Assembly: GCA_004026145.2 (NCBI GenBank)
Contig: CP034992.1
Coordinates: 15,665,205 to 15,729,204, forward strand
Direction: 5' to 3'
Origin: Takifugu bimaculatus
Taxonomy: Eukaryota; Chordata; Actinopteri; Tetraodontiformes; Tetraodontidae
DNA: 64,000 nt
Each line of letters starts with the position of its first letter. Position 1 is the first letter of the stretch. The notes under the pieces are model-generated. The model made no database searches. It saw only the letters and a list, made by a program, of their open reading frames with translations, and was not told where the DNA came from. The position numbers and the translations under genes are program-made. Of the stretch, positions 1-11,900 are shown piece by piece.

Positions 1-107
1 CATCGGCTTGACCTGAAAGACAAATTCTGCGATGACGCTCGCGATTCATAAGCACCATTACAATTTCAAGGAGCGCATTCTAACCTGTTGCATTTTTGTG
101 TTTGAAG

Positions 108-2389
108 TTCTACCTGCAGGACACTAAAAGCAGCAATGGAACCTTCATCAACAGCCAGAGGTTGAGCCGTGGCTCTGAGGAGAGTCCTCCCTGTGAAGTG
201 CTGTCTGGAGACATCATTCAGTTTGGTGTAGACGTTACTGAGAACACACGTAAAGGTATGTGCACATAATGCCACGAGCACACAGTCACATGAGTGGTCA
301 TGTTATAATATGAATGTAGCCGTTTCATCATGTTTAAAGTGACACACAATCAGTAGTGTGACTTTATTCACAAAACAACATTTGATAATTGTAATTATAA
401 TATTCTGTGTATTGCAATGGACATGTATGGTCCGAAACTATCTACAGCTGATGAACTCTCTTGAGGGCTTGTTTAAGGCCATAGACAAAATGCTTCTTTT
501 CAGCTCCACTAATATTTTTACCATCTTAAAACTGTTGCGTAGACTATTACCGTAATTTCTGGACTATAAGCCGCTACTTTTTTCCTACACTTTAAACACT
601 GCGGCTTATTCTTATTATTTATGTTTTTTTTTCGTGGCGCACTATCACAACTATTGTGAATCAGTCATTTTTACTAACCCTCATCAACATGGAAAATACT
701 AGAAGAAAAGCATATGATGCTGCTTTTAAGTTAAAAGCGATCACTCTGGCAGTTGAAGAAGGAAATCGAGCTGCCGCGCGTAATCTTGGCATACATTACG
801 GTAATCAATGGCGAGAAGGTGGAGACGCCCGCCTGAAGAACTGATCCAAAGCAAAAAGACGACAAAAGCTTTTAGATGTAAACATCGCAGGTGGCCCGAG
901 CTTGAGAACGTTCTGGAAGACTGGGTCAACACACAGAGAGCAGGCGGCCGCGGTGTTTCCGCTGTACAATCAGACGGAAGGCAAAAGCAATCGCCACCGC
1001 GCTGAAAATAGAAGATTTTAGAGGTGGGCCATCGGGGAGTTTTAGATTGTTCATTGTTTGAGTAAAAAAGCATAAACAACGTAATTTGTGTGTAGCTGAT
1101 CAAACGTATATTTCAAGGTAGCTGCATTGCAGACACCGTTAGGGGAAAAAAAAGCATTTACCGGTAAAATATATTTGTTTATGTTGCTAAGCGGGTTAAA
1201 TTAAAGGAAAAGTTAAAAAATCCTGACGTGATAAAATTTGGATTTAAGGTCTCGGTATTAACATACAAGTGAAAAGAGTGGCTGTTGTTTCTTACCTGTC
1301 TGTTTGTCACTCGTCAGAGACTCGTCTCTTACGGTAATAAAAACATATACTGGTACTGAATGTTTTCGATCTAATTTTTCATATTACTACATGGGATACC
1401 TGCGGTTTATAATCCGGTGCGGCTTGTATAAGTACAAAATTGATTTTCTTTCTAAAATTAGATTATGCGGCTTATAATCAGGTGCACTCTATAGTCCAGA
1501 AATTACGGTAAACGGAGACATTGTGTGTTTGAAAATGAATCCATGGAGGAAAACCAGCCCAAACTTCACATAGTTGAGTCGCAGTCTGTAGTGTAATAAG
1601 CAACATGAAGACCAGAATCTGCTGAGGTTATTACATAGACATGTACAGTAACCTGGGCTGTGGTGACTATAGCTTCACCAGCCCATTAAATTAGGCTTCA
1701 ATACACATAGATGATGAATCCACAACTCCACTGAAGTCTCCTGATTTGATATGCAGGGATTTGCTCTCCTTCAGTGTGATGAAAGTACCCCCCCCCCTTC
1801 CCCCATCCAGCTCACTTCTTCTGTCACAACAATCTAGAAACAAATAAGCCAGTGGCAAACTGGTAGAGCGTTGTTATTATCAGGCCAGTGCCCAGGCTAG
1901 TCACTGTGGAGCCTGCACACATCCCGGTTTGTTGAGGTACCGGTATATAAAATTTGCTGCGTCCTCCTGATGAATCCAGCTTTGAAATATCTGATTTAGG
2001 ATGATTTGCACACCAAGATCTTCAATAAGCCTTTTAAAGTCTGGTTTTATTTGGACTAAGAGATAAAGTCCCTCTAAATTCATTCAAACTGAATGATTGT
2101 GTTTCTTCATGTTGCCTGAGTAAATAATTCCAACTGCTCTCAGCAATCGGGTAGATATATCAGTTGTATTAATAAATAGACATTTATTCTATTCAGTCGA
2201 TTTGAGAGCATGTTTCATTGGGTTTTTTAGTTTAACAGTGGGCAGTCTCTGTTAGTTTCATGCTATGTTACAGAAAAAACATTTAGGGTGATTTAAAATG
2301 GTTGTTTCTTTTCCAGTTACTCATGGCTGCATCGTATCTGCAATCAAACTCTTCTTACCTGATGGAAATGAGGCGCGCAGACGAAGCGA
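108..2389 (+). CDS. slmap: SLMAP C-terminal half of the FHA domain (two exons)
   Basis: Exons 108-255 and 2317-2389 encode the second half of the phosphopeptide-binding FHA fold. The signature S-S-N-G-T-F-I-N, which holds the phosphothreonine-contacting loop of FHA domains, is intact near 126-155, followed by the beta strands ending in SGDIIQFGVDV and the linker GCIVSAIKLFLPDG. The fold is therefore complete from its central strands onward, while the start codon and N-terminal strands are outside the window. Exon phases are 0-1 and 1-2. The 37-nt exon 8050-8086 supplies a proline-rich linker (VIQPPLPLPIDK) between the FHA domain and the coiled coils. Assignment is by direct recognition of the protein. 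Confidence 0.93.
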
Positions 2390-2855
2390 GTAAGTGTTTT
2401 AGTTGTTTAACACACAATTACAACCAAACCCAAATTAGAATCATTCTTTGAAATCCATTCTTAAATAAGATAACTCATCATCTTTCTGGACTTAACCAGT
2501 TGGACCTTTCATTATTAGTTCAGTGGCTCCTGTAAAATAAACTGTCCAGTATTTGTACTTTACTTTTTGGAGCAGTGGTCATGTGATGAGCATAACGTCA
2601 TCGTGAAAGTTGGCAAGCGTGCGTGTGCGTGTGTGTACAGTTAAATGGGCAGTAGCCCAAGAGTTGTCCCAGCATGGAACTTCCTACTGTAGTGGGAGTT
2701 CCATCTGTAAGAGAAGACAGAGGAAGGGGACTCAAACGAGCATCATCAGTGGGGAAAATAACCCAAAAATAAACAATCACACACATGTTGGATCAGATGA
2801 ACTGGACCTAAATGTTTTAAAATCTCATTTTGCTTTAATTAACTGAGACTAAACC

Positions 2856-2904
<49 letters not shown>

Positions 2905-5900
2905 TTTTTTTTTTTTAACTGAGAGGTGTGGATTTTACTCCAGCTTCCTGGGTGGTGTCAGAGTGAGTCAGCTGCCCTAGACAGGCTCTCTGAGCATGTT
3001 AGGTTTCAATACCTTGCTCCAGGGCACTTCAGAAACGATCCAAAAGTGTTCCAGCACCTCTGCCGGTACCAAGAACCCTGCTGTATCAGTGCCAGTATTT
3101 CTTGACTGGTTACTGGTCACACTTTGTATGTGACTAGTGACCTGTCCAAGGACACCACTCTTTTTTTGGTTGTTTCTGAAATGTTTTCACTGCACGGTGG
3201 AATTAATGTTTCACTGACCCAAAAAAATAAATGACTTCCATTGTTTGTCAGCAGCTTGTCCTGGTGTACCTCTTGGTCCGTGTGTGGGTGGAGACTGACA
3301 GTTCAGTGAGTCAGGAAGGCATAAAGTCTCCTCACTGCTGCAGGTTGTACTCTGAAAGAAGCTTTTGAGCTGACAGAAAGTCAGACAGGATTGCCGCAGG
3401 TAGCACCAGTAAATAAAGTGTTCATCATTGTTTTCTGTAAAACCTCCTGATAAGGTGACAGTGAACGAGTTGGTGGGAAAACCTAATCTTGTCACGGAAT
3501 GAATCAGACACGCTTGACACTCGCACCCTGCGCAGCACACCTTTGACTTGTGCCGTAACACGAAGGGTGCTGCTGTAGCACCGGCTGCGTTTCCTCATAG
3601 CTGGTGTCAGTAGAGGTGGAGCTACAGGAACTTGCACAAGTTCAAAGATGAGAATCCTCTGTTTTATTCAGTAAAGAGGAGGAGCAGAGACCATTAGAGA
3701 AGCCAAGTGTGTTGCGAGTTGACTATTTACGCTGCAAAAGAGAGAAATCGGCTGCCTGGTGGAAAACGGGCTGAAAATGGAAATCGGCGGATCCATTATC
3801 TTTTAATGGCTGAGTAAGGGAGTGAGAAGCCGACTGGTGAACCTTGACCTAGCCCAGATTACTGATAGACAGACTCGGGAAGAAGAGCTGGAAGGTAAAT
3901 GTCTGTTGTTCAACATCTGAAGCAAGATTTGTTTGTGCTTGCTGAACCTGGTGGAACCAGTATGTTAGTCTTTTTTTAAATGGCAGGAAATAGACTACAA
4001 TCTTGTGTTTTTAATTGATGTTAAAACAAATGTTTTCTTGTTTGGATCTATGTGGATGACTACTGGGTTTGTTCAACAAACGGTCACATGAAACAGGAAT
4101 ATGAGGAATTACTGCTGAGGTCCCTCACCAACCATCTTCCACAAGTGCACTGAGAACTTTATTCAAAGCAATAAGCATTTATTTATTCATTAATAAATCT
4201 AATGAATTCGTGAATTCAGACTTGTAATTTTAAGGGCTTTTGAGTTGTCAAATCTGAGGGGAGAAATGCAAAACAACCTTTTATCATTTGCCCCTGTAGG
4301 CTCAGCGTTGGCTGGTGTGTGACTGTCATTAAACTTCTGTTAATTTTTGCTAGGCTGTGACCAAAGACCTCACACCAAGAATAAAATCTCAAGCCCCTTT
4401 ATTACTCCTGAACCACGTTTGGTTGCACATGATGGTGTTTTTCTCCACCGTGGATTTAACAACCAGAAAACTGGAACAAAAGTGTGCAGTAGCTGCGGTG
4501 AACTGGACGGGTTTAGAGGCCAGCCGGATGGTTCTAGTGGGGCTGATGGTCTCACGGGCTGAGGATTGGCCAGACAAGCACCATTTGAAAGGAGCCCATA
4601 ATGTTCTACCAAGACCATCCAGCTTATTCTGCTGAAGATGGGACCTTGGAGCGCCTCCTTATCTGATGTGGCAAAGTTCTTGGTGAAGGTTCCTCGTACT
4701 GTGACTAAGTCCAGACACTGTCTTCGGATAAAAACTGCTTTTTCTTCTGGGCCGACAAGAAGGTTTCCCAAAACCGTCACAACATGCGGCCAGATATGCT
4801 GTTGAACCAAGCAAGTTGTTGGAACACACTTGTCCTTTGCTAGGGTCATGTGAAGGAGGCCAGTTAGGGATTTGACTCAATTGACATCATTTATAAACGT
4901 AGCATATATGATATAAAGTGACTAGATAAATAAAGTTTAGTTTTTGGATTTTCAGACCCTTCCACTTCAGTCTGTAAACTTTAAAAAAAAAAAAGCCCAA
5001 TTCTTTTATCTGAATACTCCAGAATGACTAAGTGAGGACAGAAGTTTTTAATACATTTTAGAAAAGTTATTAAAAATGAGGCAGTGATGTCAGTATTCAG
5101 CCTTTTACTCTGTTTTTCAGTCTTCTCTGGTTTGACGTCACAAGCTTTGCACATCTGGATTTGGCCACTCTGAAGTTCTGTCAGGTTGGATGGGAGAGGC
5201 CCTTTCAGGTGTTTCTAGATATACTTGACCAGGTTTATGTCAGAAGTCTGATGGTCCAGCATAGGCATTGTTTTTGTAGCACTTCTGCTCTAAATAAAAG
5301 CAAAAGACCTGGACCTGATGTTTCTCACACATCTGGCAGAGAATTTAAATTCCCCAAATTGTCAATTTCAATGCAAGAGGATGACAGTCAAGGATAGAAG
5401 GGCACTGCCAAGGTTTTGGAGCCAAAGCTGGGCCTGTTTCTCCACCAAGTACAGAAAAAGAACATGCAGCACATCTTCTCTGTGCACAAAATGCTTCATC
5501 TGGGGATCAGGGACATCATGCAGCAACCAGTACGTTCCTTAGCAGCAGGGCTAAATGTCCAATGCAAAACATCTGCATATAGACGTTAAGAAACTCTTAA
5601 GTGAACTCACAGGGTCATTACTCAAATAAATACGTGCTGATTAGGTCAGAAGCTGCTTGATGATTTGCTGTGAAATGAAATACAAGCCACTGGTTTCATC
5701 ACTGGAAGAGACATGTTGAATATATAGAGCTTTTGCTGCTGAGCGTAACGGCAGAGGCAACGGCAAAATTGACATATGGAACTGTTTTGTGAACATAAGT
5801 GTATAAACAGATCATTTAGGGAACAATTACATTATGGTGTGGTGCCCTTTAATAATGGCAGGAGGGATAATATTCCTCTTTTTGGTCGCTACGGAAAAGT

Positions 5901-8900
5901 GTAGTTGCTTGACTTCAATGCAAAATATTTCACAAGTTCGGTTCGGGCAGGCGACTGCCACTTCCATCGCATCCATTTTAACACTCCTTTCCTCCGCTGA
6001 GGCTTTTCTCCAACTTGCCCCACTGGTGAGGGTGAGAGGCAGCTACTGCGATGCATTCGGGGGCCAAGCGGTGGAAGGACAAGCGGTGAAACTGAGTGAC
6101 TCTTCCTATGGTTAAAGCAGGACTCTCACATAGAACATAGTACACATCTCATGAACAACAAGATTTTTGTCTTTTTCATTTTATGTGCTGCTGTCATTTG
6201 ATTATTTTAATAAGCCATGTAACTTGCTATGATCCAAGGTTTTGAACAAGCCTGATATTGGTGTGTGGCCACAGCGTACCCATCTGATGTTGCTCACAGT
6301 GGTCCTCGGTGTGCTCAGGGAGCTTGTGTGTCTGCTCAGACACATGAAAAATTAGAGGGAACATTGTCGGGGGCCATTAAAAATCCATGAGGACAACTTG
6401 TGGTAAAGCTTGTGAGGAACCACTGACGTTTTTGAGTGATAAAGCTCTTATAATGAAATACTTGAAAGGAAATATATACTTGAGGTCCCAAGTTTTGACA
6501 GTTATTGTGCAGCCAGGACATGTGGACTCGACGCTGGACAGGGGTGAGCAGCTCAGTCCTGTGAGGGTTACCGACCAGCAGGATCAGTCCTGCCATGTGG
6601 GGGGGGGGGGACACCTGCTTTCACCAGGCTAGTTGGAACTGATGAGAGGACAGATATCTGTTGACCAATTGACTCTCCACAAGCCCATAATGGATCACTA
6701 TGACCTGGATGAACCTGATGATATATAGAATGTAATTTTAAAAGTCTAGTATTCAGGTGTCATTGATGTGGACTTCTGAGCTGAAAACTGAATAGATAAT
6801 GAATGGATGCACACTGAAAGTCCTGCTTGAGTGCCAGAAGGTTATTCAGATTATGCTGGGGAGACTGTAGGTTTCTGTGAGTGCATGAACCTGGCACAGT
6901 AAGATGAAGAAAATAAAAATGTCAAGTCTGCTAGAATACAATGGGACCACTTAAAGCTGCAAATGTGGCCCCAAGGCCACACTTTCATTTCTATGCATAT
7001 TAACACACTCGTGACTCATGACAAGGAATCAAATTGAAGTATATGAAACCCTAATATGATAAGAAAATGTGCTGAAGTATTTTCAGAGTGAAACAAAACA
7101 TGAAAAAGACTCTGGTCTGTTCTTCCCTGTGGCGCATTGTGCAAAATTAAAGCCCCAGTAGCTACACCAACTAAACCAGAAGCACAATGGAGATGCAATT
7201 TATTATTTGTTACATGGTTGCAAGAGAAAATAGATGAGATGAATTCAAAAGACAGTGAAACAAAGGGAACACATGTTGTTAATAAACTGGGCTGTCAGTG
7301 GGGATGTACCATGAGTTCTGGGTCTTTCCAGTCACTGGCCAGGTTGAGTTCAACATTTCTCAGGATTAAATCAGTGTGAGATTTAAATAATTATTTAATC
7401 AATGTACAAGTTGAGGTATGTGTTGATTTTTCTTCGGGTTGTGGCTGTAAAAGCTGTTTCAGTCCTGCCTTTGCTGCTGCTGCTGTCTATTGTTACAGAT
7501 TACCAGGGTCCAGCTCTGCCCTCTCACCAAGGTCACCTTCATTCCTGAACTTACATTCTTCCTATTTATTACACCTCTTAAAGATACCTGCACCGAGATA
7601 TGTAGCCAGAATAAAGAGTCCGAGCTGAATGTGGACTCTGTCTTATCACTGTTTGAAATACATTCTATTGATCATTAGGATTATTATGCAGTATGTATTT
7701 TTATTAAAAACTAAAAAGCTGTTCACATCTTTGGGTATGGAATCGGACTAAAAGCTTAAAAGGATATTGAGAGAAATTCTAATTACCCTGAGGATTTTCT
7801 TAGAAATATTGTTTAATTGATGTCAATAACTCTACTGTTGGTGCAGCATCGACACGTGTAAAGCTTAATTTAATTTGATCCCCACCTGTTACACTCGTCC
7901 AATGACATGTTTGAAGAGCAGATGCATCAATGAGTATGATGAGACCTTTTACCGTATTTTCTGTTGCTGTGGATACACATCTGACTTGTGACCCTGCTGT
8001 TTCCATGGTGACAACATGTTTTTTTTCCCCCCCTCCGTTCCGTTTTCAGTGTCATCCAGCCTCCCCTGCCACTGCCTATCGACAAGGTAAGAATTCAGAT
8101 TGTGTAGATGGTTTGTCCCGAGAGCAGCTTGTTTGCCTTAGATTTGTGTGGTTAATCACATGCGCCCCCTCTCTCGCGCTCGCTCACCCACTCACACTAG
8201 CACGTGCACCCGCCATCATGCATGTGGTGGAGCTGTCAGCTGATAGAGGAATGCACCGACTGCAGCCAGTTCATGCTGCTGCTATACTGCAGAAAGCTAA
8301 TGTTGATCAAAGGGAAACAGTTTCTGCCAGTATTCTTTGATTTCTTTGGTGAAAATTAAATGTACCTATTGTCGTCTGTTGTCTCCCAACGACGAGACAG
8401 CATGTAAAGAAATGGGATTCATTGCTGGATTGCTCAGTTTTAAATCGTGGCTGTGTCTTGCCTGTCTACAGCCGATGTAGATTAATTAATCAATTTAAAC
8501 CAAAGCTACTGTGGGAAAAATTAATGTAACTGTAGGTTTGAACTTTGCTTGAGATGCAGAGAGAGGAGCAGCTGTGACTAAAGTTGTGCCATTTTTACAA
8601 CTTAATTATCCACTATGATGTTGGTTCTTTTTGCCAATGATGGTTAGGTATAATTAAGTATTTAAATTTCCCACAGGCGTGGTAGAGAATGCAGATATAT
8701 GTCACTTGAATACAACCATAGGAAGATCAGTCTTACCAACTGTGGCCCAACTACAGGATTACAGATATTCAGATAGATATGCTAGGTTTATGTCAAACAT
8801 AATCCCATTGATAAGATCAAAGAAGTCCTTTATCATTGTAACATAAAGGTGCATTGCAGGATAAATTGCAAACTCTTTCATCTGCTTCCAAACTACCAGT

Positions 8901-11900
8901 TTAGAAATGCAAGATTATTTCTACACAGATGATGCTCTGAATGTGGTCTTTTAACTAAAATCCAAAATGCTGAACATATTTTTGCCTTTCTGTATTAGCC
9001 CATAAATCCCATATTTCAAATTCATATTGTAGTGTTTGCTTTGCACTAAAACTATGGAACAACTATTAATAATTAACATGTGTATGTGCAGGTTGCTGCA
9101 AACACTCCCAGTATGTACTCTCAGGAACTGTTCCAGCTGTCCCAGTACCTGCAGGTGAGACACTGACATCTCCTGGCCGAGCAATGAATGACATTGTAAT
9201 TTTGACCAGTAGCCCGAGAGTCACTAACTAGACCCGTCAACAGAATTGGACTGTTGTTTAAAGGAATAAAGATAATAGAAGAATAATCTGTCCTGAATGT
9301 AATATCTGAAGCACCTGATCCATCTTTTTGTCTGACAGGAAGCCTTACACAGAGAGCAGATGTTGGAGCAGAAGCTAGCGACTCTGCAGCGTCTTTTGGC
9401 TAACACTCAGGAGGCCTCAGAGAGCAGCTGGCAGGTGGGAACCTCTCCTAAAAGTCACTGCCTTTGCTGTAGTGTACAGGGAGAATACCGATGCCTTCTC
9501 TCAGAGGGTTTTCAATCATTTTCGAACTCCATCCTTATTTTAATGACTCCTGCACTAAAGAAGCACCCACATACAGTAATGCAATATTGTCTTCACATGT
9601 TAAAGTAGCCTGTCTGTCAGTGTCTAGTGGTGTTTTACCAGGTGGCAGGAGGCTAATTCACTCTACAAAATGATACATATCCATGGATATGATATTTATT
9701 TCCTGATGTCATGTGTTGTTGTTTTTGTTGAGGAAAACTTGCATGATTCATAATGCCTAAAAAAAAAATCGTTCTACCCAGGCCTTGATCGATGAAGACC
9801 GTCTGCTTTCCAGACTGGAAGTGATGGGCAGTCAGCTGCAGGCGTATTCTAAGGTAACACTGCTCCTGATTGGATGTGCTTATAATATGTTGTTTACAGC
9901 ACTTCTTCACTGTATTTGCCATTTTTTTACAGTCCCAAACGGAGGATGGAATTCGTAAAGAACTCTTGGCTCTTCAGGAAGACAAACACAACTATGAGAC
10001 AACTGCAAAGGAGTCTCTGAGGAGAGTTTTGCAGGAAAAGATTGAGGTGGTCCGAAAGCTTGCTGAGGTGGAGGTAGGATGCACTTTCTTCCTGAATGCA
10101 CAGTCCATAAATTGTTATTTTGTTCATCGTTAATTAAGAATTTAGGTTTTGGCATCAGCGGTAACTCTGTTTGCTATTGGCCTGCAGCGGTCTCTCAGCA
10201 ACACGGAGGATGAGTGCACCCACCTGAAGGAGATGTCTGAAAGGGGCCAGGAGGAGCTCAGGGAGCTGGCCAACAAATATAATGCTGCAGTCAATGAGAT
10301 CAAAGAGCTCACCGACAAAATTAAGGTAAACGCACAGACACGGGCATGATATTGTTGTATCAGCTTTCAGTTTACATGCACGCTCAAATCTAGGGCTTAA
10401 CATCCAGAAACACCTTCAAAACAATCCAAATTGGGAGTGAAACCTGCAGCCAAGTTTGTAGTAGTGTTATTTCTCTCTTTTTTTTTTTTTTTAAATTCAT
10501 CAATAATTATACCATTCCCATTCATTTTGATTCTTCTTCCTGCTTCCCCCATTTCCAGTTTACCGGCCCATTGTTCTAGTTTATATGCCGATCTAAACAT
10601 AAATGCATTTAAACCAATGAGACATGATTGTTTCGCTTTAAACAGAGGAAATATGCAAGTGTCATTACTTTAAATGCATTTTTTATGTCTTTGTGATGGA
10701 CAAAGTCACTTCAAACTTGAATTATTAGCTAGCTACTGTCGAGCTAGCCTCAGATGGACAGTTTTTTTTATCTTGAATACAACGGATCCAAACAACGGTA
10801 CTTCAAAGTAATTTATTTACAGTAAATGAACTTGCTGCACCTATTATTGGGGTCTTAAGTTATTTTGGTGTCTCTTGTCTGAACTTTGAACTCATATCTG
10901 GCCAGTCTTGAATATTTTTATATATTGTGATTTTTTTTTTTTTAAATTGACTTATGTCTTAAAATTTTACTTTTTTATGGAGTCTGAATTAAAGAGTTGA
11001 ATGAATGAATGAAAGGAAAGCCCTCTAAAGTTTTTCCTCCTGCCATCTCAGTCAGTTTGGGGGGGAAAACTCAACCACTGGCAAAAATGTAAACAGTAAA
11101 TAGAGAGGTTATTTAAACAGACATATGGCTACCTCGCGTTATGGGTTTATTTAAACTTGATCAGTGACCGGCCCCAAAATCCTGATGGTGTAAAGCAGGG
11201 GTGGGGAACCTTTTTCATATCGAGGGCCATTTCAATTTTTATAAAGTCCTCCGAGGGCCATACTATTATGAACACATACCTAGGGATGCAAAAAAAAGAC
11301 AAAAAAAAAGTCTATAACCACTGTGTTACTAAGTCTCATGATTGCTGCATTTGAGTTTGAATTATTTATTTAGCACACATGCATATAAAATCACCAAAAA
11401 AATAGAATAAAATGACAAACAAGTGAAATATGTTTTCATGATCATACAAAACAATAAAAAAAGAGGTGCAGAGTTGAGGCAAGAGACCCGTAAGGGCCTG
11501 TTTGAGGCCTCTACTCACAAAAACTGCAATACAACAAGATAGTCAAGAAAATAAATGAAAAGAAAGAAAGATAAAGACGATAATAATAACAACTAGAAAG
11601 CACTCGGAGAGCGCAGACCTCCGCCAAGCGCAACAATTCCTGGCATATTGTGATTTCCACCATAAATATTAGTCCCACATATACTTTGACTACATATTTA
11701 GATTCCTTGACCATAAAAACATACCGTTAGCCACTGGAATCATAACAATATATGTCTTAGTTCAATAGTTATTCACGAAAAAAAATTCATGCTTTGAAAC
11801 AATTTTACTTTGTCCGGCGCGAGCGCCTCAGCGGCAGATACGAGGCACTCCTTCACGAACTCTCCTTCGGCGTGAGGTTTCAGCTTCGTGGCTATTAATT

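Noticed and set aside
4370..4849. 159-codon minus-strand frame in a SLMAP intron
   Set aside because: Overlapping frames on both strands at the same place and no recognisable homology.
5834..6115. 93-codon frame with a signal-like hydrophobic N-terminus in a SLMAP intron
   Set aside because: No family recognised and no splice or promoter context; short hydrophobic starts are common by chance.
8155..8220. Possible promoter-like CG-containing stretch in a SLMAP intron
   Set aside because: It is short, mostly simple CTCGC repeats, and not tied to any exon start.
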